Positions 37,643-49,525 of a DNA stretch of 64,000 nt are shown here, piece after piece. Numbering within the stretch: the first letter of the stretch is position 1; every line of letters begins with the position of its first letter. This DNA is from Salvelinus alpinus (taxonomy: Eukaryota; Chordata; Actinopteri; Salmoniformes; Salmonidae): NCBI RefSeq assembly GCF_045679555.1, contig NC_092110.1:3673390-3737389 (forward strand). Direction: 5' to 3'. The notes below the pieces were generated by a model. It had not been told where the DNA came from. It searched no databases and saw only the letters and a program-made list of their open reading frames with translations. The position numbers were made by a program, and so were the translations under genes.

Positions 37643-38385
37643 CACTGGGGTCACTTAGAAATGTCCTTGTTTTTGAAAGAAAAGCCTTTTTTTTTTGTCT
37701 ATTTAAAATAACATCAAATTGATCAGAAATACAGTGTAGACATGGTTAATGTTGTAAATGGCTATTGTAGCTTGAAACGGCTGATTTTAATGGAATATCT
37801 TCAGAGACGTATTATCAGCAACCTTCACTCCTGTGTTCCAATGGCACGTTGTTAGCTAATCCAAGTTTATCATTTTAAAAGGCTAATTGATCATTAGAAA
37901 ACCCTTTTGCAATTATGTTAGCACAGCTGAAAATGGTTGTTCCGATTTTAAAGAAGCAATAAAACTGGCCTCCTTTAGACTAGTTGAGTATCTGGAGCAT
38001 CAGCATTTGTCGGTTCGATTACAGGCTCCAAATGGCCAGAAACAAAGAACTTTATTCTGAAACTCGTCAGTCTAGTCTTCTTCTGAGAAATTAAGGCTAT
38101 TCCATGTGAGAAATTGCCTCTTCACTGCTGATGTTGAGACCGGTGTTTTGCGGGTACTATTTCATGAAGCTGCCAGTTGAGGACTTGTGGGGCGTCTGTT
38201 TCTCAAACTAGACACTCTAATGTAGTTGTCCTCTTGCTCAGTTGTGCACCGGGGCCTCCCACTCCTCTTTCTATTCTGGTTAGAGACAGTTTGAGCTGTT
38301 CTGTGAAGGGAGTAGTACTGTACACAGCGTTGTACGAGATCTTCAGTTTCTTGGCAATTTCTCGCATACAATAGCCTTCACCCCA
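37643..38385. mobile_element. Tc1-like element, truncated, with an internal inversion
   Basis: Left end CACTGGGGTCACTTAGAAAT, 5' UTR and a plus-strand transposase start (near 38,035-38,118, ATGGCCAGAAACAAAGAACT and TGAAACTCGTCAGTCTAGTC). At GAGAAATTGCC|TCTTCACTG (38,118/38,119) the sequence switches strand: 38,119-38,376 is the following part of the transposase gene on the minus strand (RKRSGRPRCTTEQED, VSSLRNRRPTSPQLAAS). A 24-bp inverted repeat (38,095-38,118; 38,353-38,376) bounds the switch. The right half of the element is absent. Confidence 0.85.
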
Positions 38386-39480
38386 AGTGGGTCTTGGGGT
38401 CTACAGCACAATAAGCTTCCCGCTGGGTCTCTAATGCAGTAACGTTAAGGAAATGTATAAATAAAGACTTTTCACCTGTTAAGTCCACGGATACATACAT
38501 ACATTGGTCCCTTCCCTTTGCAAGTGATGTTTTGAATTACAGCGTATGTGTTTTAAAAGCCCAAATACTTTAAGAACTGTACGTTCATGTCTGCTTTAAT
38601 CCTCTAGAGTGGTCGCCTGGTCAGTCTGTAACATTGCCTCACTACCCTGCAGACACATCAGTGCAATAAATCTTGATCTTAATGGCCTTGCACAGTGACT
38701 GACTGGTATTTAGTATCCCTAGTAGTACTTCACTCTCCCTTTACTGACATTAACAGCTATAAATAGACCTACTGTATATGATAAATACATGAATGCATAT
38801 TTCTGTCAACTAGAGTACACTGAAGGTCAGGTCAACTATATAATGTAGGTCATAGTCAGTGCCCTATGGAAGTCAGGTGTTCAATAGACTACTATCTGTC
38901 TAAATATAACTTAGCTCAGTCTTGTTAATTGCAATCCACTTTTCTGAATCGGTAGTGAACAATTTAGGGAATAGGGTGCCATTTGAGATGCAGTCTTTGT
39001 TTTCAGTTAGTTGTATGCTCCTGCTGGCTGCTAAGTCTACCCATAGTTGGCAACCTGTTGGCCACCAGCTGTTTAGTACCAAAGAGCTATCCCCCTGTCT
39101 TCACATCCTCTCCTCCTATAGTTGAGGGTTATAGCCAGGCTGGTCCCAAGGAGCTAGACCCTCCCCTCTTCACATCCTCCTCTCCTTCTCTTATAGGTGA
39201 GCTAGCCATAGCTAGCCACCCTCTTCACCTCCCTCTCTATAGTCTAGTATCCAAGGCCCAGACTACAACCTATTGCCCACCAGCTGCCAGCCCCAGTGTG
39301 GTTCCAGGGATGTTGCTCTCCTTACTTCTCCCTCTATAGTGGAGGGTCACAGCCAGGCCACTGCTGTAATAGTGCATTTGAAGCCTGCTACAATGACCTT
39401 GCTTAAGTTACACAACTGACTTACAGTTTTTCTCTCCCTCCCCCAAAAACAATTTGTACTAGATTTTAAGATTGGACATT
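38386..39480. other. samd5 intron with a degenerate tandem tract
   Basis: Between about 39,080 and 39,350 phrases such as CTTCACATCCTC, CTATAGT and GCCAGGC recur at loose 70-90-bp intervals, suggesting an old tandem repeat. A 25-bp GAATAGGGTGCCATTTGAGA scrap of the foldback MITE is at 38,969. No exon seen. Confidence 0.45.
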
Positions 39481-39489
39481 TTCAGGGCG

Positions 39490-39610
39490 GGTTAGAGTAT
39501 TTTTTATTTATTTAATCAGGGAGTCACCGTTGAGACCAGTGTCTCTCTTACGAAGGAGCCCTGCATAAACAATTTCATAAAATACATAAAAAATCGAATA
39601 CAATATAACA
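39490..39610 (-). repeat. Retroelement 3'-tail-like fragment
   Basis: TTTATTTATTTAATCAGGGA and GTCACCGTTGAGACCAGTGT resemble the antisense tail of a fish retroelement; family uncertain. Confidence 0.4.
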
Positions 39611-39974
39611 CAAGTCAAATACAGTACAACAAAAATAAATGTACACAAAACAGTCAACTAAAGTTAATATAGGGGGAATTACGTTTTTTTTTCAGTCAGT
39701 GGAGCAGAGGCGAACAGCCTCTACTGCAGCCTAGAGTCCACACTGCAGACCAAGCACCATTACTCTAGCGCCGACTGCACTCATTCATTTCCACACATTA
39801 GTCTTGTTTTCATTTATACTGTGCATATTTTATAAGGTTTTACATTATTGGGGGAGTTTAATGTTGGAGTGCATTTTGTTTTATAATGAATAAGGAAAAT
39901 AGAAGGTGTTTAAGTGGATAGATGAGTCCCGGAATGTATATGTAGGAAGTAACAAAAAATGTAAGCACAACTGT

Positions 39975-40214
39975 AAGTGTAACGGATGTGAAATGGCTAG
40001 CTAGTTAGCGGGTACGCGCTAATAGCATTTCAATCGGTTAAGTCACTTGCTCTGAGACCTGAAGTAGGGTTTCCCCTTGCTCTGCAAGGGCCGTGGCTTT
40101 TGTGGAGCGATGGGTAACGACGCTTCGTGGGTGACTGTTGTTGATGTGTGCAGAGGGTCCCTGGTTCGCGCCCGTGTCGGGGCGAGGGGACGGTACTAAA
40201 GTTATACTGTTACA
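39975..40214 (+). repeat. Dispersed repeat with a pol III B-box-like motif
   Basis: GTAACGGATGTGAAATGGCT, AGTTAGCGGGTACGCGCTAA, then GGTCCCTGGTTCGCGCCCG, with a GGTTCGCGCC B-box-like core near 40,160. It looks like a tRNA-related repeat, but no cloverleaf can be drawn. It abuts the broken end of the Tc1 copy at 40,215. Confidence 0.5.
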
Positions 40215-40875
40215 TAAGCACAACCCCCACCTGTGGACGTCGGGCCCTCATACCACCCTCATGGAGTCTGTTTCTGACCGTTTGAGCAGACACATGCACA
40301 TTTGTGGCCTGCTGGAGGTCATTTTGCAGGGCTCTGGCAGTGCTCCTTCTCCTCCTTGCACAAAGGCGGAGGTAGCGGTCCTGCTGCTGGGTTGTTGCCC
40401 TCCTACGGCCTCCTCCACGTCTCCTGATTTACTGGCCTGTCTCCTGGTAGCGCCTCCATGCTCTGTACACTACGCTGACAGACAAAGCAAACCTTCTTGC
40501 CACAGCTCGCATTGATGTGCCATCCTGGATGAGCTGCACTACCTGAGCCACTTGTGTGGGTTGTAGACTCCGTCTCATGCTACCACTAGAGTGAAAGCAC
40601 CGCCAGCATTCAAAAGTGACCAAAGCATCAGCCAGGAAGCATAGGAACTGAGAAGTGGTCTGTGGTCACCACCTGCAGAACCACTCCTTTATTGGGGGTG
40701 TCTTGCTAATTGCCTATAATTTCCACCTGTTGTCTATTCCATTGGCACAACAGCATGTGAAATTTATTGTCATCAAGTGTTGCTTCCTAAGTGGACAGTT
40801 TGATTTCACAGAAGTGTGATTGACTTGGAGTTACATTGTGTTGTTTAAGTTTTCCCTTTATTTTTTTGAGCAGTG
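40215..40875 (-). mobile_element. Half Tc1-like copy (same family as 25,081-26,659)
   Basis: Intact tip TTTTTTTGAGCAGTG followed by TA at 40,876. On the minus strand it encodes [30 protein letters not shown] and [17 protein letters not shown], then a stop (TAC to TAA) and more readable N-terminal coding. The 3' half of the element is missing; the break falls at AAGCACAACCCCCACC. It gives the Arg codon that is a stop in the other copy. Confidence 0.95.
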
Positions 40876-41021
40876 TAGATTCAGATCATTCAGTGGAGAA
40901 AAAACATCATATAGCCCCATTGGAAAATATAAATTTACAGTTTGAAAATGTTAAGAAAAAAAGTGTGAATCACATTATTATTTGGCGTCCCTGTTTGGGA
41001 ATACCTGCCTTAAAGTAACTG

Positions 41022-41465
41022 CCTTAAAGTAATGATGGACTGTCGTTTATTTGAGCTGTTCTTGCCATAATATGGACTTGGCCCTATTTGGTAAAAGACC
41101 AACATCTGTATACCAACCCAACCTTGTTACAACACAACTGATTGGCTCAAATGCATTAAGAAGGAAAGAAATTCCACAAATTAACTTTAAACAAGGCACA
41201 CCTGTTAATTGAAATGCATTCCAGGTGACTACCTCATGAAGCTGGTTGAGAAAATGCCAGGAGTGTGCAAAACTGTCATCAGGGCAAAGGGTGGCTACTT
41301 TGAAGAATCTCAAATATATAAAAATATATTTGATTTGTTTAACACATTTTTTTGGTTACTACACGATTCCATATGTTATTTTATAGTTTGTCTTCTATTA
41401 TTCTACAATGTAGAAAATAGTAAATAACCCTTGAATAATTAGGTGTCTACTTTTGACTGGTACTG
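41022..41465 (+). mobile_element. 3' half of a Tc1-like element (..TTTTGACTGGTACTG)
   Basis: Contains CTTGCCATAATATGGACTTG, GGCACACCTGTTAATTGAAA, TGCATTCCAGGTGACTACCT and ACAATGTAGAAAATAGTAAA, ending TTTTGACTGGTACTG and TA. The transposase C-terminus falls near 41,230-41,310, degenerate. Fragments of the same family: 48,193-48,297 (opposite end) and 50,345-50,467. Confidence 0.85.
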
Positions 41466-41606
41466 TATATATTTTTTGTAATACAGACTAGCTCAAAACA
41501 TTAATCATTGAAAATTACAAATTACCCAATGGATTATCATTTTCTGGTAGGAAAATTGGAGTGTAGCTGCTCTGTTTCCTCCAGTGCTAAGGCGCCTATG
41601 TGTATA

Positions 41607-43157
41607 CAGTTGGAAGAAAAAGTATGTGAACCCTTTGGAATTACCTGGATTTCTGCATAAATTGGTCAAACAATGATCTGATCTTCCTCTAATTCACAAC
41701 AATAGACAGGGTGCTTAAACTAATAACACACAAATTATTGTATTTTTCTTGTCTATATTGAATACATAATTTAAACATTCACAGTGTAGGTTGGAAAAAG
41801 TATGTGAACCCCTAGGCTAATTACTTCTCCAAAAGCTAATTGGAGTCAGGAGTCGGCTAACCAGATGAGAATGGAGATCTTAGTTAGAGCTGTTCTGCAA
41901 TATAAAAAAACACTTACAAAATGTGAGTTTGCTTTTCACATGAAGCATTGCCTGATGTGAACCATGCCTCAAATAAAAGAGATCTCAGAAGACCCAAGAT
42001 TAAGAATTGTTGACTTTCATAAAGCTGGAAAGGGTTACAAAAGTATCTCTAAAAGCCTTGATGTTCATCAGTCCACGGGAAGACAAATTGAGGAAGTTCA
42101 ACACTGTTGCTACTCTCCCTAGGAGTGGCTGTCCTGCAAAGATGACTGCAAGAGCACAGCACAGAATGCTCAATGAGGTTAAGAAGAATCCTAGAGTGTC
42201 AGCTAAAGACTTACATAAATCTCTGGAAGATGCTAACATCTCTGTTGACGAGTCGATGATGCGTAAAATACTAAACAAGAATGGTGTTCATGGAAGAAGC
42301 CACTGCTGTCCAAAACAAACATTGCTGCACGTCTGAAGTTCGCAAAAGAGCACCTGGATGTTCCGCAGCGCTACTGGCAAAATATTCTGTGGACAGATTA
42401 AACCTAAAGTTGAGTTGTTTGGAAGGAACACACAACACTGTGTGAAGAAAAAAGGCACAGCACACCAACATCAAAACCTCATCCCAACTGTAAACGATGG
42501 TGGAGGGAGCATCATGGTTTGGGGCTCCATTGCTGCCTCAGGGCCTGGACAGCATGCTATCACCGACGGAAAAATGAATTCTCAAGATTATCAAGGCATT
42601 TTGCAGGAGAATGTAATGCTGTCTGTTCTCCAATTGAAGCTCAACAGAAGTTAGGTGATGCAACAGGACAACAACCCAAAAGACAGAAGTAAATCAACAA
42701 CAGAAGGGCTTGAACAGAAGAAAATGTGCCTTCTGGAGTGGCCCTGACCTCAACCCAATTTGAGATGCTGTGGCATGACCTCAAAAGAGCGGTTCACACC
42801 AGACATCCCAAGCATATTGTGGAACTGAAACAGTTTTTTAAAGAGGAATGGTCCAAAATTCCTCCTGACCGTTGTGCAGGTCTGATCGGCAAACTACAGA
42901 AAACGTTTGGTTGAGGTTATTGCTGCCAAAGGACGGTCAACCAGTTATTAAATCCAAGGGTTCACATACTTTTCCCACCCGGCACTGTGAATGTTTACAT
43001 GGTGTGTTCAATAAAGACAAACGTATAATTGCTTTGTGTGTTACTAGATTAAGCAGGCTGTCTATTGTTGTGATTTACATGAAGATCAAATCTTATGACC
43101 AATTTATGTAGAAATCCAGGTGTTTCCAAAGGGTTCACATACTTTTTCTTGCCACTG
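41607..43157 (+). mobile_element. Tc1-like transposon with complete IR/DR ends
   Basis: TA flanks; left tip CAGTTGGAAGAAAAAGTATG and an inner repeat GGTTGGAAAAAGTATGTGAA at 41,790. Right tip CATACTTTTTCTTGCCACTG and an inner GGTTCACATACTTTTCCCAC near 42,958. 1,551 bp. Distinct family from the others here. Confidence 0.94.
41964..42937 (+). pseudogene. Tc1-like transposase, multiply broken
   Basis: ATG at 41,964 reads MPQIKEISEDPRLRIVDFHK, then [20 protein letters not shown] before a frame shift. Then [40 protein letters not shown] and DGGGSIMVWGSIAASGPGQH. Immediately after the first catalytic Asp (TGG-ACA-GAT) the next codon is TAA at 42,399-42,401. The second block reads QQDNNPKDRSKS; the third is degraded. 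It ends with DRCAGLIGKLQKT. Confidence 0.92.
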
Positions 43158-43495
43158 TATTATAATGTACTCTGTAGTACGTTGCATAGAGTAACATAGT
43201 TCCTATGCTATGCATAGACATTGATTGATCACTCTTATTTCATTATAATTTTATCTCTCAAGCTTGACTTTCACTAAATGTATTGAAAGTGTACTCCAGT
43301 GTCCTGCTTGTTTATTTGATGTAGTAAAAGTTAAACAAACAAAAGTGGTTACGAGATTTTAAAAAAATATCTAAAAGTACTCTACTAATGAGCAGAGTGG
43401 ATGCTTCATCTCCCGAGAGAGGACAAGGTCACAAAGTGAACTTGTCGACGGAGGTTGTCTTCCGAGGAGGCGAGCGAACGGATCCGAGCAAGAGG
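43158..43495. other. samd5 intron, no feature seen
   Basis: Intron sequence; the last ~60 bp (GAGGACAAGGTCACAAAGTG onward) may be the leader of the retrotransposon scrap that follows. Confidence 0.45.
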
Positions 43496-43509
43496 TAAAC
43501 TCGCTAGCA

Positions 43510-43653
43510 ATGAACGTCACGGCCACAACGAGTAGACAAGGAAATCGAGTAATGGCTGGATACATTGGGAAAATGTATGCATTTGATGGCACTACAGAAG
43601 ATTGGCATATGCACTGTGAATGGATTGAGAAGCATTTTGAAGGCAATGGCTAG
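43510..43653 (+). pseudogene. Ty3/gypsy-type gag fragment
   Basis: A 47-codon frame contains MAGYIGKMYAFDGTTEDWHM, then CEWIEKHFEGNG and a stop. The pattern F(D/N)..TEDW..Y.E..E.(F/Y)F..N is typical of gag N-termini in fish Ty3/gypsy elements. Nothing else of that element remains; a LINE begins within 100 bp. Confidence 0.65.
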
Positions 43654-43739
43654 CCAAAAATGATTTGTTTTAAAAGTTGGATCATCTTATCCTTTTGAGG
43701 CTTTCAAAGTGTTCTTACACTATGATTTTGAACATTCAC

Positions 43740-45205
43740 AGCAACTAGGGAACGTCCATGGCAGGCATTATCGAGTTCAGTGTGTCAAATCGGAGGGTCT
43801 GTTGTCCGGGCCTCTGGCAGTCTCCATGGGGGTGCCACAGGGTTCAATTCTTGGACCGACTCTCTTCTCTGTATACATCAATGATGTCGCTCTTGCTGCT
43901 GGTGATTCTCTGATCCACCTCTACGCAGACGACACTATTCTGTATACTTCTGGCCCTTCTTTTGACACTGTGTTAACAACCCTCCAGGCGAGCTTCAATT
44001 CCATACAACTCTCCTTCCGTGGCCTCCAATTGCTCTTAAATACAAGTAAAACTAAATGCATGCTCTTCAACCGATCGCTGCCTGCACCTGCCCGCCTGTC
44101 CAACATCACTACTCTGGACGGCTCTGACTTAGAATATGTGGACAACTACAAATACCTAGGTGTCTGGTTAGACTGTAAACTCTCCTTCCAGACTCACATC
44201 AAACATCTCCAATCCAAAGTTAAATCTAGAATTGGCTTCCTATTCCGCAACAAAGCATCATGCTGCCAAACATACCCTTGTAAAACTGACCATCCTACCA
44301 ATCCTCGACTTCGGTGATGTCATTTACAAAATAGCCTCCAAAACCCTACTCAATAAATTGGATGCAGTCTATCACAGTGCCATCCGTTTTGTCACCAAAG
44401 CCCCATATACTACCCACCGCTGCGACCTGTACACTCTCGTTGGCTGGCCCTCGCTTCATACTCGTCGCCAAACCCACTGGTTCCAGGTCATCTACAAGAC
44501 CCTGCTAGGTAAAGTCCCCCCTTATCTCAGCTCGCTGGTCACCATAGCAACACCTACCTGTAGCACGCGCTCCAGCAGGTATATCTCTCTGGTCACCCCC
44601 AAAACCAATTCTTCCTTTGGCCGCCTCTCCTTCCAGTTCTCTGCTGCCAATGACTGGAACGAACTACAAAAATCTCTGAAACTGGAAACACTTATCTCCC
44701 TCACTAGCTTTAAGCACCAGCTGTCAGAGCAGCTCATAGATTACTGCACCTGTACATAGCCCATCTATAATTTAGCCCAAACAACTACCTCTTTACCTAC
44801 TGTATTTATTTATTTATTTTGCTCCTTTGCACCCCATTATTTCTGTCTCTACTTTGCGCTTTCTTCCACTGCAAACCAACCATTCCAGTGTTTTTTAGTT
44901 TTTATTTTACTTGCTGTGTTGTATTTACTTCGCCACCATGGCCTTTTTATATTTTTATTTATTTATACATATATTTGTTTGCCTTCACCTCCCTTATCTC
45001 ACCTCACTTGCTCACATTGTATATAGACTTATTTTTTTTCACTGTATCATTGACTATATGTTTGTTTTACTCCATGTGTAACTATGTGTTGTTGTATGTG
45101 TCGAACTGCTTTGCTTTATCTTGGCCAGGTCGCAATTGTAAATGAGAACGTGTTCTCAATTTGCCTACCTGGTTAAATAAAGGTTAAATAAAAAATAAAA
45201 TAAAA
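43740..45205 (+). mobile_element. 5'-truncated LINE of a second type ([12 protein letters not shown]; tail GTTAAATAAAGG)
   Basis: RT palm and C-terminus in two overlapping frames (43,709-44,317 and 44,232-44,759), separated by a frame shift near 44,270. Motifs: [35 protein letters not shown] (catalytic YADD), [43 protein letters not shown] and SFGRLSFQFSAANDWNELQ. The 3' end is CTGGTTAAATAAAGGTTAAA with an A-rich tail. Unrelated to the LINE at 1-1478. Confidence 0.92.
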
Positions 45206-45493
45206 AAATTATCACCATAGCATGCTTGCTACGTAACTTCTGAGCGAGAGCACACACCCAGTGTTACTATGACAACTAGTGTAGCCGTGTCAGCAAATGA
45301 CTGTTTGAACACACACATCCGATATCGTCACTTGTAACATGCTGTTTGGGCAGTCCAAAACGGATATGAGAAACACAACTGATTTGAGCATTACGGCATG
45401 CGGTGTGAACCAGGCTTAAGTGTATAATCCCTTCCATCTCTCCCACAACACATAGCCATACTCTACTAACCCATACATCCCACCCCCACAACA
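45206..45493. other. samd5 intron, no feature seen
   Basis: Short unremarkable stretch between the LINE tail and a minisatellite. Confidence 0.4.
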
Positions 45494-45678
45494 TTCATAC
45501 AGTATTAACCCTTCCATCCCATCAACATACCTTCATACAGTATACACCCTTCCATCCCATCAACATACCTTCATACAGTATACACCCTTCCATCCCATCA
45601 ACATACCTTCATACAGTATAAACCCTTCCATCCCATCAACATACATTCATACAGTATTGACCCTTCCATCCCATCTTT
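45494..45678 (+). repeat. 38-bp minisatellite, about 4.5 copies
   Basis: Unit ACCCTTCCATCCCATCAACA followed by TACCTTCATACAGTATAC. Copies differ at one or two positions (TATTAA, TATACA, TATAAA, TATTGA at the joint). Confidence 0.95.
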
Positions 45679-47851
45679 TACACATCTCCATTCTCTACCC
45701 AGCTGTATCTGGTAGTTTTGGATACTGGCTGAATAATGAATGAGTACTGTATGTTACCTCTCGCCTCACAGAGACTGTATATAAGATGACCCCTCTCAAA
45801 GAGCTTCTAGGGTACAGGCTGAGCCAATTGGGGCCAGTAGATGTGAATCTGTGTTAGAGATGCTGGGAGTAGTGCTATGGTACCATCTATATCCCAAAGG
45901 CTAACAGGGAAGTGCAACTCCAATTATGGAGTTTCAAGTATCTTTCACAACAACTAAAAAATGTTAAACGGGGAATCCGTGCCACTGTCCTTCCCACAGC
46001 TGTTTAGAAATGCATCAAAACACTATAATATTGAAGTAAAGACCCTTATCAACTAATATCAATATTTTATATTTAGGTGTGCAAAAATTATTTGCCTTCT
46101 GTAAGTATAAGAAAATATTTCCTTGTGTCTTTTCATTCCGTTACCTAAGATATCTTAAAGATATCTTCGAATTTCGCTCCCTCATGAGAAGTGAGGATAA
46201 TGAAAGTTCACAGAAGTAACAAGTAAAGGTAGACCTACCAATTTAGGTAGTGTTTTTACTGGTAACAATTTTGTTTATGATTTAAGTAATTTAAAACGCG
46301 TGATTCTGTTACCAAATCTGTAATATAATAACCCCAAAAATCTGTAAGAGGATGACTGCAACTAAATTGGCTACAATGGTAATTCCTAGTAGTCACAAAC
46401 CACAGCTGGGCCACCTGCTCTGAGTGTTTATAAGGATGTTTCTCCATTGCGACTGAATATCCCCCACCCCAGTTAATGTCACCTCTCCTGGCTCTTACCG
46501 ACCAGCTAACCACGAGCCCCCTTTCTTTCCATTTACTGTAACCAGCCTTCTCACCTACTGAGCACTGACCCGACACCAGTCATCTCGGCGTCATTCTGTT
46601 ACTGTGGAATTGCCCATACACAAATAATATTCTCTAAGGAATGTATTGTAAAAAGAGGAACAAGACAGCGGTGTCCTTTTTTTCTCTCTAGCTAACCGCT
46701 GGCAGAAATAGTAAGACCAGTAACACATTTACCCAGCATGAACCAACTGTGCGCACAGTATAGCATGTGGGCGAAAGTGTTTGTTGATTGTGTACAGTGG
46801 TGGTATATTAACACTTGTTAATCTCTCAATAAAGAAGTCAACTGAAATCTCTTCTAAATTGCTGCTGTGGGGGGGGGGGATCGTGTAAGTGAACTGTTAA
46901 TGCTGTACATCAGATTAGATGGGAAAGGTCAACAGAGGTTTACTGATGCACTTAGTGGAGTCAGACCGTATGGGGAAATCCACAGGACACTGGCTTGCCC
47001 AGACTGCCTGCTGTCTGTATATACCTAAGTCACTCTCTGCTCCATTCAACTCTGCAGTTGATCCATAGCCTTTAAAGTTTATGGTTTAAACTATACAATA
47101 GAGCAAACAGGAAAAGTATACATTCGTCACTGCATATTTCCTTCAAATTAATTTTTTACCCCGGGGGGGTTAGATGGGTAAAAAATAATATTTATTTAAA
47201 TGGTTTACAATACTTTGACAAAATCATACAAAGCTGACCTAAGAACTTGTCAGTCCATTTCTATACATCTGACAGCATGGATATTGTGCACCAACTCCCA
47301 TCCTCTTTATTAATAGTCTGCCTGACAACAGAGAAGAACAATCTTTTTAGCTTTGTCCTGGACAGCTGGAAAAGGGACTGATATCAAAACAGTACGATTT
47401 GATTAAAGTTGGAGCTGTAACTGAACACTCAGGAAACTGAACACTGTCAGTCAAGGAGCATTAACTTACAAATGGCTTAAACATTGCACAGCTGGAAGGA
47501 CAATTAGGTGTGTGGGTATGGATGAGTGCATGCTGAGCCAAGTAACCTAAACATGCCATCCAGTCACTAGGAGAATCATGCAATTGCCATCTTAGAAAAC
47601 CACTACTGTCTTGGCAAGACATTCAACCTTATCCAAGCAAGTAAGAGCATTTACTTCACTTCTCCCTCTCTCCACACTCACTCTGGTGTCAAATCTGTTG
47701 GTGATTCCCCAGATACTACAGTACGAGGTAGCATATGGAGGTGGGAAGGGGAAACTTTGCTCCGTCCCAGCACAGATGGACAGACTGGATAATGTAGTCA
47801 CAAACGCCAAACACTGAGACAGACATTGAAGTGGAATGTAGCCTATGGTTG
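45679..47851. other. samd5 intron, no feature seen
   Basis: About 2.2 kb without a recognisable exon or mobile-element signature. It includes a G9 run at 46,871 and a TACCCCGGGGGGGTTAGATG at 47,157. It could hold regulatory sequence, but nothing specific can be claimed. Confidence 0.5.
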
Positions 47852-47970
47852 TGTCTCTAATAGCTCCCTATATAGTACACTCCTTTTGACCAGAGCCCTA
47901 TGGATCCTAGTTAAATGTAGTGCGCCATATAGTAAATAGGGTCTGTCCTAAATGGCACCCTATGTTTTAA
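47852..47970. mobile_element. Foldback MITE, diverged copy
   Basis: CTCCCTATATAGTACACTCC and TTTTGACCAGAGCCCTATGG against the inverse GTAGTGCGCCATATAGTAAA and TAGGGT; same family as 19,899. Confidence 0.8.
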
Positions 47971-48091
47971 AGTATAGGGCTGGAACCACTTGACCTTTCC
48001 TTCTTAAGTGGCCATGGCTCGCTTCTTTAATGCTTTCATTTCTCCGCTGCCAACACTGTTCCGCTGTGGAATGATAATGTATTAGTAGTCA

Positions 48092-48140
48092 ATATGCAAT
48101 GAAAGTATTCATACCCCTTGACTTATTCCAAATGTTTTAG
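48092..48140. repeat. Left-end scrap of a Tc1-like element
   Basis: GAAAGTATTCATACCCCTTG and ACTTATTCCAAATGTTTTAG match the tip of the family at 2064-3478 and 60,938. Confidence 0.7.
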
Positions 48141-48192
48141 ACAGTTTTACAAATGCAATGAAAATGAAATGCATTAATATCTCATTGACATA

Positions 48193-48297
48193 CAGTACCA
48201 ATTAAGTTTGGATGCACCTACTCATTCAAGGGATTTTCTTTATTTTTACTATTTTCTACGTTGTAGAATAATAGTGAAGACATCAAAACTATGAAAT
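48193..48297. repeat. Left-end fragment of the CAGTACCA..TTTGGATGCACC Tc1-like family
   Basis: TACAGTACCAATTAAGTTTG, CACCTACTCATTCAAGGGAT and TGAAGACATCAAAACTATGA; the complement of the right end seen at 41,380-41,465. About 105 bp, cut by the LINE that follows. Confidence 0.8.
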
Positions 48298-49525
48298 GTA
48301 TTAGTGGCCAGTGATTTGGGTCTGTATGTTGGCAGCAGCCTCTCTCTTAGTGATGGCTGTTTAACAGTCTGATGGCCTTGAGATAGAAGCAGTTTTTCAG
48401 TCTCTCGGTCCCAGCTTTGATGCACCTGTACTAACCTCGCCTTCTGAATGATAGCGGGGTGAACAGGCAGTGGCTCGGGTGGTTGTTGTCCTTGATGATC
48501 TTTTTGGATTTCCTGTGACATTGGGTGCTGTAGGTGTCCTGGAGGGCAGATAGTTTGCCTCCGGTGATGCGTTGTGCAGACCGCACTACCCTCTGGAGAG
48601 CCTTGCAGTTGAGGGCAGTGCAGTTGCTGTACCAGGCGGTGATACAGCCCGACAGGATGCTCTCGATTGTGCATCTGTAAAAGTTTGTGAGGGTTTTAGA
48701 TGACAAGCCAAATTTGTTAATTGCCTCGAAGCGAGCATAGAAGTAATTTAGCTTGTCTGGTAGGCTTGTGTCACTGGGCAGCTCGCAGCTGTGCATCCCT
48801 TTTGTAGTCTAATAGTTTGCAAGCCCTGCCACATCCGACTAACGTTGGAGCCGGTGTCGTACGATTCGATCTTAGTCCTGTATTGATGCTTTGCCTGTTG
48901 ATGGTTCGTCGGAGGGCATAGCGGGATTTCTTACAAGCTTCCGGGTTAGAGTCCCGCTCCTTGAAAGCGGCAGCTCTACCCTTTAGCCCAGTGCGAATGT
49001 TGCCTGTAATCCCTGGCTTCTGGTTGGGGTATGTACGTACGGTCACTGTGGACGATGTCATCGATGCACTTATTGATGACGCCAGTGACTGATGTGGTGT
49101 ACTCCTAAGGCTATAGGAAGAATCCCGGAACATATTCCAGTCTGTGCTAGCAAAACAGTCCTGCAGCTTAGCATCTGCTTTATCTGACCACTTATTGTTT
49201 TTGCTTGTAAGCAGGAATCAGGATAGAATTATGGTCAGATTTGCCAAATGGAGGGCGAGGGAGAGCTTTGTATTCGTCTCTGTGTGGAAGAAAGGTGGTC
49301 TAAAGGTGTGTTTCCCCCCCCCCCCCCCTCCCCTTCTGGTTGCACATTTAACATGGTCGTAGAAATGAGTTAAACAGATTTGTTTCCCTGCATTAAAGTC
49401 CCCGGCCACTAGGAGCGCCGCCTCTGGATGAGCATTTTCCTGTTTGTTTATGGCCGTATACAGCTCATCGAGTGCAGTCTTAGTGCCAGCATCGGTTTGT
49501 GGTGGTAAATAGACGGCTACATTTA
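48298..49525 (-). mobile_element. LINE copy, minus strand, with the reverse transcriptase deleted
   Basis: From right to left on the minus strand: an endonuclease end (VAGDFNAGK type motif, here MAGDFNAGKQI at about 49,380-49,409), then linker (TVTVRTYPNQKPGITGNIRT, AAAFKERDSNPEACKKSRYA, SDTSLPDKLNYFYARFEA), then directly NKFGLSSKTLTNFYRCTIES and GCITAWYSNCTALNCKALQR. Everything between the FYARFEA linker and the C-terminal thumb, including the RT palm, is missing. Internally deleted, 3' tail absent. Confidence 0.9.

Noticed and set aside
43371..43646. Minus-strand open frame over the gag scrap
   Set aside because: Shadow of the plus-strand gag-like frame.
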